DNA of 64,000 nucleotides from Triglochin maritima (taxonomy: Eukaryota; Streptophyta; Magnoliopsida; Alismatales; Juncaginaceae): positions 29,820,326 through 29,884,325 of the forward strand of contig OY821791.1 in the NCBI GenBank assembly GCA_963682175.1, read 5' to 3'. Shown piece by piece: positions 12,733 through 23,966 of this stretch (within the stretch, counting starts at the first letter, position 1; each line of letters starts with the position of its first letter). The position numbers were made by a program, and so were the translations under genes. The notes under the pieces were generated by a model, which was not told the DNA's origin, did no database searches, and saw nothing but the letters and a program-made list of their open reading frames with translations.

Positions 12733-14384
12733 TCTAAGCATATGCTAAGCTTCATTCAAGAGCATTAGCGTATCAAAGGAAAGAATGAAATCCCATTAGA
12801 TGGTTATGGAAATCATGTAAGGTTCAACGGATTAAGATAACACACACCTAATACATCACATTATTGATATCACATATTTCTCCACCCCCCAAATGGGGAT
12901 GAAACTACTCACTACTCATTATACTAACTACATTAACAAAATGAAACATTATACTGAAAGGAAATTCAACTAAGCAAGCCAGGAATATTAAAGAAGCTAA
13001 TTGAAATGAACATAAAACTAAAGAAACATGCAAGAATTAAAAGACAAGATTAAAAGAAAAACCAAGAGCAATTATTTTGTTTACATGACTCACATTACAA
13101 GTGACATTCTTCTCCACTTTGAGTTTTTGCTTCAAAGCTTTTACTCCAAGTAGAGAGAATGTCACCAAGCAATGGGTGATTACAATAGAAGGTGAAGAGT
13201 TCTATTTATAGTCATAGAAAAGGGTAATCTGGTACAGTCCCCCGGTATGGGACTAAAATAATACCAGAAATAGACTAAATACACACTAATACACGCCACA
13301 CATAAATCTTAGTGGATCCGGACCAAAAGTGACCGCCAATTAGCGGTCTTAGACCACTAATTAGCGGTCTACAATGTTCGGATCTCTCTGGATTTTTTTC
13401 TGAGCTTTTCTGGATGACTTGGCTTGTCTTTGATGCATCTACCTTGCTTTCTGGAGCTCCGACCCGAGTAGAATTGCCAAAATACTCCCCATGATGGTGT
13501 GGAGTATTCTTGTTTGCTCATTGGTCCTTCTATCTTGCATTCATGTCATTCCATCTTGCATCTTAGTCCTCGAGTCTCTCAACTCAGTCCTTTTTCCTTC
13601 TTTTAGGTCCTTTCATGCCTCTTCTGATCAAACCTCTTTATTTCTGAAATTCAAACATAAAGCTCGTTACATAGCATTGTTTAGGTGAAAGATAATGGAT
13701 ATAAGATACAAATTTAAGCATGAAATGATGTCAATCAAATACCCCCACACCTAACTTTTGCTAGTCCCGAGCAAAACAAAGAAAGAGAAGCGTACGAAAA
13801 ACAAGAAATCCTAACTCACTTTCGTAGGAATCACGGTTGCACTTAGCACGTGCAACAAGCCGTTAAACCTCCTTGTCGCCAAGGAGGAGGAGTGTTGTCT
13901 CATAAGGATTTTCAGCGGATATACCCACAAAATCTGAACAGAGATGCATTATTCAATCTAGAAACTCGACTCGATGGACTCATTTTTAACGATCATTGGA
14001 CGTGGTAATCCTACGAGCCGACTCTATATAGGTATTCAGTCAACACACCTAGCCTAATGAACCATTCGTGCAAGTTAAATCAGGACTTAAGTGAAAAACA
14101 TGGACAACCTCAACATCCTCAAGTGATACAAAGTGTAAAGTCCATTAAGGTTCTAATTTGCATTACCATTTTTTTTCTTTTTGTTTCTTTTCTTTTTGTT
14201 TCTTTTCTTTTTATTAGTTGGAGCTTCATTCTCCCAGGGTCAGGTTTCGTGCATCATTGCCTATGACGACTTACACTATCACGTACACCTTTACCCAAAT
14301 CTCCACATAGGGCAATCCCTTCCACCCGTGTAATGAGAGTTCGGTCGGGGCATCCCAAGTCAGATGACTCGAAAGCACCAGACA

Positions 14385-14673
14385 CTTGGAAAGGGAACAT
14401 GACACCACGCGGGGCCAGAATACTCATGTTTGGGCCCCCCTCACAAAGAGTACAAGATGAAAAGAGAGGTTCATGAATTAGACGCAAAGGCGTCTCATTC
14501 AAAGGATCAAACTGAAAGAGCTTGAACCTCTCGAGATTTTGGGAAATAAGGCGCAACGGAAGAAGAGTTTCTCCCATTACAGTACTGAAGTTATGATCGT
14601 CAATCCAAACTCTCCAACCAACAAGCTGGTGCGTCGGAATGAGGTCAAGAACCTCGTTAGGCATGTCCGACTC
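14385..14673 (-). pseudogene. Gag C-terminal remnant of element B1
   Basis: The minus-strand translation contains HQLVGWRVWIDDHNF, GETLLPL, LERFKLFQFDP and ILAPRGVMFPF. It is about 90 % similar by eye to the end of the A2 Gag (36763-37068). The expected VF-stop ending is lost and the frame runs on into PPT-side sequence to 14254. This shows that family B carried a Gag of the same type as family A. Confidence 0.75.
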
Positions 14674-14674
14674 A

Positions 14675-15126
14675 CCAGAAATAGACTAAATACACACTAA
14701 TACATGCCCCACATAAATCTTAGCGGATTCAGACCAAAAGTGACCGCTAATTAGCGGTCTACAGTGTTAGGATCTCTCTGGATTTTCTTCTGGGCTTTTC
14801 TGGATGACTTTGATTGTCTTTGATGCATCTACCTTGCTTGCTGGAGCTCCGACCCGAATAGAATTGAAAAAATACTCCCCACGATGGTGTGGAGTATTCT
14901 GGTTTGATCATTGGTCCTTCTATCTTGCATTCAGGTCCTTCGATCTTGCATCTTAGTCCTCGAGTCTCTCAATTCAGTAATTTTTCCTTCTTTTAGGTCT
15001 TTCATGCCTCTTCTGATCAAACATCTTTATTTCTGAAATTCAAACATAAAGCTCGTTACGTAGAATTGTTTAGGTGAAAGATAATAGATATAAGATACAA
15101 ATGTAAGCATGAAATGATGTCAATCA
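14675..15126 (-). repeat. Element B1 right (5') LTR, partial
   Basis: 452 bp colinear with 13262-13737: CCAGAAATAGACTAAATAC..., one surviving GACCGCTAATTAGCGGTC palindrome (14743-14760), ending GATGTCAATCA. The rest of the LTR is deleted. Confidence 0.8.
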
Positions 15127-15131
15127 CATAA

Positions 15132-15960
15132 CTCTGCTGTCTACTATGTGTTCGGACCAATCTCTTCCTGATGACATCCACATTTTCTGTGCACTATTGG
15201 TTGATCTCCGGTCCGACTAGTTGTCTCTCGCCTACCTCGCCCCAACATGAGGGTGATCTATATGGTCGTCCGTACAACGCCTCATAGGGTGCCATCCCTA
15301 TACTAACATGGAAGTTGTTGTTGCACGTGAACTCAATCAATGGTAGGTGCTCATCCAAACTGCCTGCCCAGTTCAAGGCACACACTTTCAACATGTCCTC
15401 GAGTGTCTGTATGGTCCTCTCTGACTGACCATCCGTCTGAGGGTGAAAAACCATACTGAAATTCAACTTCATTCCCAACACCCTTTGCAGTGACCCCTAG
15501 CCTGACGTGAACCGCGTGTCTCGATCTGAGATGATGGATACTTGTACTCCATGCAACCTGACTATCTCGTCAACATATAACTATACCAAGTTGCTCAACG
15601 CTAACGTCATCCGTATCGCCAGAAAGTGCGTTGACTTGGTCGATCAGTCCATGAATACCTAGATTGCGTCGTGAAAATGTCTCGTCTTGGTTAGTCCGGT
15701 AACGAAATCCATGGTCGTGTGATCCCACTTCCACTGTAAAAGCTTAATCCTCTGCAACAAGCCTACGGGCCTCTCGTGTTCTATCTTCAACTGCTGACAG
15801 ACCAAACACCAGTTCACGAACTCCGCGATGTCCCTTTTCATGCCCCGCCACCAGTAAGGTCTCTGGAGATCCTTATACATTTTTGTGCTCCCAGGATGGA
15901 TCATATATCGAGTACGATGGGCCTCCTCCATCACCTCTCTTTGCAGGTCAGCTGTCACTG
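15132..15960 (-). pseudogene. Element C integrase, zinc-binding and catalytic domains
   Basis: Minus-strand pieces show the HHCC region (HPGSTKMYKDL, YWWRGMKRDIAEFV, CLVC), the first catalytic Asp context (TTMDFVTGL, about 15690), and the glutamate region (HPQTDGQSERTIQTLEDML, about 15400-15440) followed by ALYGRPYRSPSCW. The two pieces are in different frames with stops between. The remainder of the gene is at 4420-4847 beyond element B1. Retroviral-type integrase of a chromovirus, inactive. Confidence 0.85.
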
Positions 15961-16239
15961 GAACTTACAGTCTACTCCGAACCTAAAGCCCCCATCCAGA
16001 GCAATCCTGAAATCTTACCCCTCGGTCTCTACCGACTGCATCAAAGAGGCCCTCTCTGGGTCCTCTGCCCGTGCGCGAGCAATGAGCTCCACTATATCTG
16101 GTTCAACCCGTAAATTGGCAAGCATAACACCATTGTGTGCTGCAACAAACGACCTCCACTGTACCATGTCCTCTAGTAGTTTCCACTCACAGACTGGCCA
16201 CCGAACTCTCCCACGTCCGACTTAGTGAGTCGGCTACAA

Positions 16240-17345
16240 TGTTCGCCTTCCTTGGGTGGTAGACGATAGTGATGTCATAATCCTTCACAAACTCTAACCG
16301 ACACCGCTACCTCATGTTCAACTCCTTCGGCGAAAATAGGTACTTTAGACTCTGGTGATCCGTGAACACCTCAAACTGCTCACCATACAGGTAGTGCCTC
16401 CAGATCTTCAATGCATATACACCACTGCTGCCAACTCCAGATCATGAGTGTGGTAATTCTGCTCGTGGATCTTCAACTGTCGCGACGCATAGGCTACTCC
16501 CTTCCCATTTGCATCAGCACACAACCTAAGCCCGTACCGGATACATTACTGTAGATCACAAAACCGCCACTACCACTAGGAAGAGTCGGGATGGGCACAG
16601 TTTTCAACCCCCTCTTCAACTCCTGGAAGCTGTTCTCGTACTGTTGCGACCAAATGAACTTTACACTCTTCCTAGTCAACGTTGTCAACGATGAGGCAAT
16701 CTTTGAAAAATCCTGGATAAAATGCCGGTAATAATCTGCTATTCCCACAAAGATCCTGACCTCTGACACTGATGTAGTCGCTCGCCATTGCGTCACTACC
16801 TCAATCTTCGCTAGGTCCACCGAGATCCCATCCTTCGACACGATGTGCCCGAGGGATGCCATGCTATCAATCCAAAACTCACACTTAGAGTACTAGGCAT
16901 ACAACTGTTGCTCTCTCAGCACCTTTAGTATGGTCCACAAATGCTCTTTGTATGTCTCATGATCCGTTGTATAGACTAGGATAACATCCATGAACGTTGT
17001 AGGTGCGTTCGTCAGTTCGAATCACATCACCACAGATTCGTAGTGTCCATATCTCGTGCGGAACGCTGTCTTTTGCACGTCCTCATCTTTGATCTTGAAC
17101 TGATGGTACCCGGATCTCACGTCAATCTTCGAGAAGACCTTTGCGGTCTTCAACTGGTCAAAAAGGTCATCAATCCTCCACATTGGGTAACGGTTCTTGA
17201 CCGTCACCTTATTCAACATTCGGTAGTCGACACACATCCTCAAGGAGTCGTTGTTCTTCTTCACAAACAGAACATGGGCTCCCCACGGTGACACACTAGG
17301 TCGAATGAATTCCTTGTTCAACAACTCCTACAACTGAGCCTTCAG
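16240..17345 (-). pseudogene. Element C reverse transcriptase and RNase H
   Basis: Conserved RT blocks are visible at 17022-17324: [42 protein letters not shown] and [12 protein letters not shown]. Near 16984 the catalytic box reads FMDVILVYT, where the family has two consecutive Asp residues, so the active site is damaged. 16494-16862 carries the RT-RNase H connection (LGHIVSKDGI, DYYRHFIQDFS). Stops and shifts separate the blocks. Confidence 0.85.
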
Positions 17346-17369
17346 CTCGGACAACTCTGCCGGGGTCAT

Positions 17370-18320
17370 CCGATACGATGCCTTAGATGAGGCATCGTAC
17401 TAGGAAGCATGTCAATGGCAAACTCAATCTCTCGATATGGAGGCAATCCTGCAAGGTCCTTTGGAAATAGATTAGCAAAATCCCAGACTATCTCCACATC
17501 CTCCAGGTTGGGTCTCAGACTCTCAGTCAATACTGCGCTCGTCAGAAATGCTACACACCCCTGACTCAACAACTGTTGCACCTTCAGTGCAGAAATGAAG
17601 ACACAACCCTCTGTGCTACACATGCCACGAATCACCAAACACTGACCTACTGCCCTCAGAATCAAAATTTGTCGCTCTTGGCAATGAACTTGCATGTCAT
17701 AATGGGACAAACAATTACCTTGTGTATCACGTCAAAGTCCACCATCGGTAACAACACCACGTCAAACAGGAAGCTCTCGTCGCCCGACATAATCGGCACG
17801 CCAACCTGACATTTCCTGAGCACAAGCCTCTCTCCTATGGGGGTGCTGACCATGAGGTGGGAGGCCAAACTCAAGTGGTTAAGGTCCACTACGCTCACAA
17901 ATCTCTCAGATATGAATGAGTAGCACCACTATTAAATAAAATCCTTGCCACATGTCCAGCCACAACAAACGTACCTTCCACAACACCAGTCCTCCAACCA
18001 TGCGACGAAAACACGTCCCGCTGTCCTCGATGACCCAACTGCAGACTTGGTACCCTTGGTATTCGATATTTGTGCCCTACAGTCGTCTGCAAAATATCCA
18101 GACTTCCCATAAGTTAAGCAGGACCTCACTGCTCTGCCACTAGCAATGTTGACATTGCCACTACCACCTGCGACTCCCTTATGTCCAGGGCAGTCACGTG
18201 CCCTGTGGCTCATCTGTTCACACTCGAGGCATCCACCAGTCACCCACTCTAGTCCCGGGTGTGAACGGCGACGATGCCCACAAACATCGCTAGCACTGCC
18301 ATTAGCTGACATCTACTTCT
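17370..18320 (-). pseudogene. Element C zinc knuckle and aspartic protease region
   Basis: Minus strand shows a CX2CX4HX4C knuckle (CLECEQMSHRARDC, about 18190-18235), a second degenerate knuckle (CLTYGKSGYFADDC), and a protease active-site phrase LFNSGATHSYL near 17925. The usual DSG triad has become NSG, which removes the catalytic Asp. The linker to RT (17366-17898) is broken into overlapping frames. Confidence 0.75.
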
Positions 18321-18480
18321 TCTCGGGATGACCCCTGAATCTACTCCTGGGTTGGCTCCTGTCGCGACGACTACTGCCTCTGCCCCCACTGAACCGATCT
18401 GTATCGCCACTAAACCATGTGCTCTCCTCAATGCGACTCGGGTACTCAGCGTCCAAAGTCATTGTACTGCGATGTGCGTC

Positions 18481-20165
18481 CTACAGTGTCCGAGGCATAC
18501 TCATAAGTACTGCTCGCCGGAGCGGTTGTCGAAGCCCCTCAGTGAACTTCATCGCCCTTTCCTCGGGATTACTAAAGATCTCTGCACAATATCTGTCTCG
18601 AGAGCTAAACTTGTAGATATACTGATCCAAGCTCAGATCTCCCTGCTGAAGTGCCAGAAACTCGCGCCTCAGATGATCACGAACGTGCTGTAGGAAATAC
18701 TTCTTCCTGAACTCCCCAAGAATGTCCTCCCAACAGATCGTGGTTGCACCTCCAAAGACCACTACGATAGTAGACCTCCACCACACTAGTGCAAAATGCA
18801 CGATAGAAGTCACCCAATAGACGTCAGATATCAAAACATCTGACGTCTATAGGTATAGACGTCGGATATTCAAACATCCGACGTCTATAGGTTTGTATAA
18901 ACGTCGTTTTTTGTAGTACGACCGATGTTTATACCTCTTGAAATAAGAAAAAAAAATTGTTTATTTTTTCGATTTATTTCGTATAGGAATTTATGTGAAT
19001 TTATTTTGTAGAAGAATTTATGCAATATTGTACTTCGTAGAAAGTATTGAGAATTATGGCCATATGTGTGTTTATGACCATATGTGTTGAAGTTTAGTCC
19101 CACATTGGAGATTTTTTTTGTTGGTGGAGTTGGTGTACTTCACCACTCCTTTACTTCTAAGTGTAAGTTAGGTTCCACACTACAAAATGCAAGTGATATA
19201 TATATTTAATGGTCAAAAGATTGGCACTTGGGGCACTACCTAACTTGGGCTTAAGATGGTTGCAATTTTTTTTTACTATTTACCCATGTATAGAAGACGT
19301 TGGTTGTATAGGGTAGCCAACATCTATAGGGTGTAATTATTATTACTATTATTGTTATTTAAATGTATAGACGTCGGATGTATAGCGTAGCCGACATCTA
19401 TAGGTCCTACTGTATGTATAGATGTCAGTCACCCTATATATCTCATGTCTATAGGGTGTAATCGTTTAGTCCCACATCGGAGAATTTATTTTTGTTCTTA
19501 TGGTTGATGTACTCCACTACTCCTTTACTGCTGAATGCGAACGAGTTGGGGCACCTGCGCATGTTGGGCTTGATGTTCGTGGTTATTGGTAGAAAGATTA
19601 GCACTGGGCACTTGGGCAGCTTAGGCTTGATTAATGTGAGGGTTGAATCCCTCATATAGGTTGTAATGTATTTTTTTGGGTTAATTAAACGTATAATAGA
19701 TGTCAGTCGTATATAGCCGACGTCTATACAACAGGGCATAGGCGACAGGGAAATATACGTCGGGTACTTAAACCACCAAAATCCGACCTCTATACCCCTG
19801 TATATCCGACGTATATGGGCTTTTCTGCACTAGTGCCAATTGATCACCAATCCACTAAAAATGTATATGGCTAGCCCCACCTGACACTTCGACGGACAAG
19901 CAATCACCTCAAAAATCTGCTGGATCTTGAAAATCTAGTCCTCCGCTGCCTCTGGGTCCGTCCCTCCATCAAAGGTCGGTGGGTGTTGTCACATAAAGCG
20001 ATCGAGGATCTCGCCCTTGTCCTCATGCAGCGGTCTCCTGATGTACTCCTCCATAAACGCGCCTAAGCACTCTAATTGGTCACGTACTGCTCGGTGTTCC
20101 TCACCCTGCGAACTGGGTGGGGAGGGGTCCACTTGCCTTAATCTGGCACCTCGACGGGGCAACAT
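18481..20165 (-). pseudogene. Element C gag, split by a CACTA element
   Basis: Starts at the ATG at 20165 (MLPRRGAR...), with MEEYIRRPL, HPPTFDGGTDPEAAED and VIACPSKCQVGLAI in 19839-20165. It resumes at 18783 with WEDILGEFRKKYF, EFLALQQGDLSLDQYIYKF and FTEGLRQPLRRAV. These are the retrotransposon Gag capsid signatures of Tekay elements. Interrupted by 18784-19835 and by stop codons. Confidence 0.82.
18784..19835. mobile_element. Non-autonomous CACTA element (1052 bp)
   Basis: Termini CACTAGTGCAAAATGCAC... and ...TTTTCTGCACTAGTG with a perfect 3-bp target duplication CCA (18781-18783 and 19836-19838). Both ends are filled with direct and inverted GACGTCGG/CCGACGTC motifs. No transposase frame. 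It belongs to the same family as 55251-56319. Confidence 0.88.
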
Positions 20166-20243
20166 CTACCAAGCAAAACACAATTAACTAATGGGACTAC
20201 GCCTGAATGTCCTAACTTGGGTTGTACGCGAATGGACTAACCT

Positions 20244-20257
20244 GAGCTCTGATACCC
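20244..20257 (-). other. Element C primer binding site (tRNA-Met type)
   Basis: The minus strand reads GGGTATCAGAGCTC next to the LTR. It matches the TGGTATCAGAGC primer site complementary to initiator tRNA-Met except for the terminal base. It is 3 nt from the LTR start at 20261. Confidence 0.7.
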
Positions 20258-20902
20258 AGTTGTAATGCACCTAATCAAAACTCGGGACACAGGAATAATC
20301 ACAACACTAAAAGGAAGCGGAAAAGGGAAATTATTGAAATAAACAACTCGAGGCCATAATTAAATATATATCACAAAGTCGAAGTCAAAGTACAACGTGG
20401 AAAGGAAATACAAGATATTTGAATCCTACTACATAACTACTGAGAATAGTAGGAAAAATACATGAAAATTGAGCTCAACAAATCCAGTTCACGCGTCCCA
20501 AACCCAAGTCACCTTGAGTCACCTATCGTATCCCACCAGCACACGCAAGTCACGCCTGAGTCTCAAATCAAAACTCATTACACCACCCCAACCCGACACC
20601 TTACAAGGTTTAACCGTCCCTAACGGCTTACGCAGGTCTCGTGTCCCAAGGTGATCACGCGTCCCAACGAAGTCGAGCATGCACCTAGACCCTCGTCGAG
20701 CATCCGATTCGCGAGGCAACACTCAACTCGTTCTCATGATAGAACTGTCACATGTCCCAAGGCGACCACGTGTCTCAGCCAAGCCGAGCGTGCACCCTCG
20801 ACAAGACCGCTCATCCGGTCCACAAGGCAACACCTTGCTCCACCCACCCACCCGAGCCCAGCTCCAGCGGTCACCCGTAACAACAATGGCGAGTTGACCA
20901 GT

Positions 20903-23482
20903 TGATTGACATCATATCATGCATATATTTGTGCTTATATCCTTTATGTTTTGCCTAAGCAATGCTATGTAACGAGTTTTATGTTTAAGTTTCAGGAATA
21001 AACAAGTTTGAGAAGAAGAGACTCAAAAAAGACTTAAAAGCAAGGAAAATGAGTAAGATGCAAGACTTATGGACTGAGATGCAAGAGAGAAAGACCCGAA
21101 TGTAAAAGCAAAATGACCAATGAGCAAATCAAGAAACTTCACACCATCATGAGTATTTTAGCAATTAGATCTGGGCCTAAGCTCCGAAAACCACTTTGGG
21201 TGCACCAAACATAAAGAAATTGATCCACAAAAGTCTCCACCAAAGCACAACCCAATCAGCCCAACCTAAACCGCCAATTGGTTGTCCCAAACTCCTAATT
21301 GACTGTCCATTTGGATCAAAACCTGATAAGCCTCAGCCGGGTGGTGTATTAGTATGTATTTAGTCCATTAATGGTATACGTTTAGTCCCATACCGAGGGA
21401 TTGTCCCTGGTTTCCTTTTTCTATGACTATAAATAGAACTTTTCATCCTTATTTGTATTTATCCATTTCTTAGTGGTCAATCCCTCTACTTAGAGTCAAG
21501 CATTGAAGCAAAAACTCAAGTAGGAAGATGCTGCTTGTAATGTGAGTCATTTAATAAAAGAAATTTTTGTTAGTTTAATGTTGTCTCTTTTATCTTCTTA
21601 CATGCTTAGCTTAATTTTGTTTCATTAATCTTAGTAAACTTAGTTAATATTGGTGGCTTTGGGCCTTAATCTATGTTTTGATTATTTAATCAACCTAATC
21701 TTAAGTATAATCAATGTAGAGTAGCACACATCACTTATTTCACTTCATATGTGCACACACTCCACCCATTAGGGGGTTCTCTTCCCGATTTCCAATCTTC
21801 AGTAGCTTTCTTTTGCATTTCTTACTTACTAGTTCAGTGTAGTTTAGCTTAGCATAATCAAATCTCTTTCACCTTTTTCGCCACTTGATTTCTGATAAAC
21901 CAGAGACTACTCACCTCCCTGTGGATCGACCGCTTCATTACGGTCGTACACTTGTGCTTATTAAAACATTTAAACATTAGTCCGCATTGAAGCAGACTGA
22001 TGTTTAAACATCAGTCCCGAGCAAAACAAAAACTTGATTGATCGTTTTATATTAACCGCAAGTGCATGGCAGCGTTGAAGCGGTGGCAAATACGGGTCGT
22101 CCACTGGGAGGTGTGTTGACGTTTGGTTTGTGCAAAGGCGAGTGGTAAAGAAAGGAGAGAGAGGTTGATTACACTACACTACACTAATCTAAACTAATAA
22201 ACTAACAAAGCTGAAATGAAATCACTAACAAACTAAGATAAACAACTAATGAAGAAGATAAAAAACACAGGAATGAAAACCCCTAAGGGGTAGAGTGTGT
22301 GTGTGTGCACATGAAATAAGTGTGGTGTGGAATGCATACAAGAAGCTCAAGTGTGGTTAGTGTTTGTTCATGCATAAGAAGTACCTCATGGCAAGACCTA
22401 TCATTTACAACACTAACCTAGGTGATTAATATGAGCAATGCAAGGTTGTTATTAAGACACTTAGACAAGCATGGAATGTACCTAAGCTATGGCAGAAACC
22501 ATCAAGTAAGGTTCTTAATAATTCAAGCAAGCATACTAATATCTCTCACAAACAATAAAATCTAGCATTCATACCACCTTCATAACATGTACATACATCT
22601 ACTCCACCGCCAAAGGGGATGGAACTACTCACACATATTTAAACTAACTACTCTAACAAAATGAAGCATTATACTGAAATAAAACTACACTAATCAAGCA
22701 AGAAATATTAAAGAAAGAAAGACTAACCAAGCATGCACCAAAAAAAAGACATAACAAGACAAGATTAAAAGAAACAAATAAACTTTTATTAACAATGACT
22801 CACATTGAAGGTAACATTCTTCTCCACCTTGAGTTATTGCTTCAAGGCTCACTCCTTAGTAGAGAGAATGCCACCAAACAATGGGTGATTACAATGGAAG
22901 GTGAAGAGTTCTATTTATAGGCATGGAAAAAGCTAATCCGGGACAATCCCCCGATGTAGGACTAAACCAATACCAAAAATAGACTAAGAATATACTAATA
23001 CTAGCCCAGCACAAATCGTAGCAGATCTGGAGCAATATGGACCGCCAATTAGCGGTCCAAGACCGCTAATTGGCGGTCTATATGATCCAGATCGAGTTGG
23101 TTTTGGTTGTGGGCTTTTCTTGATGGATATGTTGGTCTTGGATGCATCTACTTTGCTTGTTGGAGCTCCGACCCGAATCGAATTGCCAAAATACTCCCCA
23201 TGATGGTGTGGAGTTTCCTGTTTTGCTCTTAGGTCCTTCGGTCTTACGATCAGGTCCTTCTCCCTTGTATCTCAGTCCCCAGGTCTCACAATTAAGTCAT
23301 TTTTCCTGCTTTTGGGTCCTTTCATGGCTCTTCTCTTCAAACCTCTTTATTCCTGAAAACTAAACATAAAACTCGTCACGTAGCATTGCTTAGGTGTAAG
23401 ATAATGGATATAAGATACAAATATGAGCATGAAATGATGTCAATCACGGTCGTACACTTGTGGTTATTAAAACATTTAAACA
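20903..23482 (+). mobile_element. Solo family-B LTR in the chromovirus LTR, containing an inverted B LTR
   Basis: Starts TGATTGACATCATATCATG at 20903 and ends ...TTTAAACA at 23482, with near-identical flanks CCAGT (20898-20902) and TCAGT (23483-23487). A TATA motif GACTATAAATAG is near 21425. The paired palindrome is decayed (about 21265-21308), so this copy is older than B2. Near its 3' end it is split by an inverted B LTR at 22035-23446. Confidence 0.7.
22035..23446 (-). repeat. Inverted family-B LTR captured inside the solo LTR
   Basis: 1412 bp, TGATTGATCGTTTTATATTAACC...GATGTCAATCA, intact at both ends. It carries the paired palindrome GGACCGCCAATTAGCGGTCC plus GACCGCTAATTGGCGGTC (about 23039-23079). 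It is flanked by a 43-bp near-identical duplication (21941-21983 and 23447-23489) and by 50 bp of filler (21984-22034) that contains the phrase GTCCCGAGCAAAAC. That phrase normally lies upstream of the B PPT. Confidence 0.75.
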
Positions 23483-23966
23483 TCAGTCCTGCGTCCGGCT
23501 TCAGAAATCCAATAGCAATGCTCGAGCTCGCGAGCCTAGCTCTCGCGGTCACTCGTAACAACGTCGGTGAACCATCCTGGACCGCCATAACAATGGAGCA
23601 ACAACCTAACCTCTAGTGATATGAGCCTCACTCATCATCTCCACTACTCGACCACACGTCCGAGTCTGTGAGCAACGCTCCAATGGCCACTCGTAATAAC
23701 GTGGCTGATGAGAGGTTCCCCGAACTCCTCACACTCACAATCTCACAAACAAGGGTATATGCAATTTACCCCCAAAAGCATGGGTCAACGAACCCAACAA
23801 TATATGGAGCAATAAAGAATAAATGAGACTCTAAAATCATAAGAGCAACGTAATGAAATTATAGTTTTAAACTCACAATCAAAAGTACAACGGTATAAGT
23901 GTAATTTTACCAAAATTTCCGTACCAAAATATAGTTCTGATAAGTTCAGGGGAAAAACAATAATTT

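Larger units (their letters stand above)
4853..13737 (-). repeat. Element B1 left (3') LTR, split by element A1
   Basis: The LTR consists of 4853-5422 plus 12738-13737 (about 1570 bp without the nested element). It matches the B LTR at 37493-38894 in start, body and end (GATGTCAATCA). It carries two copies of a block with TGCCTCCACATGAAATAAGAT (about 5160 and 5262), which helps explain its greater length. The paired palindrome (13331-13370) and a TATA-like CTATTTATAG (about 13202) are present. AATACCCCCACACCTAAC, the reverse-strand PPT, follows at 13738. Confidence 0.8.
4853..15126 (-). mobile_element. Element B1: family-B LTR element inserted in the chromovirus integrase
   Basis: Bounded by TGGTTGATATG... 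at 4853 and ...GATGTCAATCA at 15126, with a perfect 5-bp target duplication CATAA (4848-4852 and 15127-15131). Left LTR: 4853-5422 joined to 12738-13737, interrupted by element A1. PPT starts at 13738. Only a short gag C-terminal remnant remains inside (about 14385-14673), joined directly to a partial right LTR (14675-15126). A deletion with CCA microhomology removed most of gag, the primer site and about two thirds of the 5' LTR. No RT or integrase. Confidence 0.85.

Noticed and set aside
18840..19835. Regular spaced GACGTCGG repeats that could suggest a CRISPR or satellite
   Set aside because: Spacing is irregular, the copies are inverted as well as direct, and they end at CACTA termini with a 3-bp duplication.
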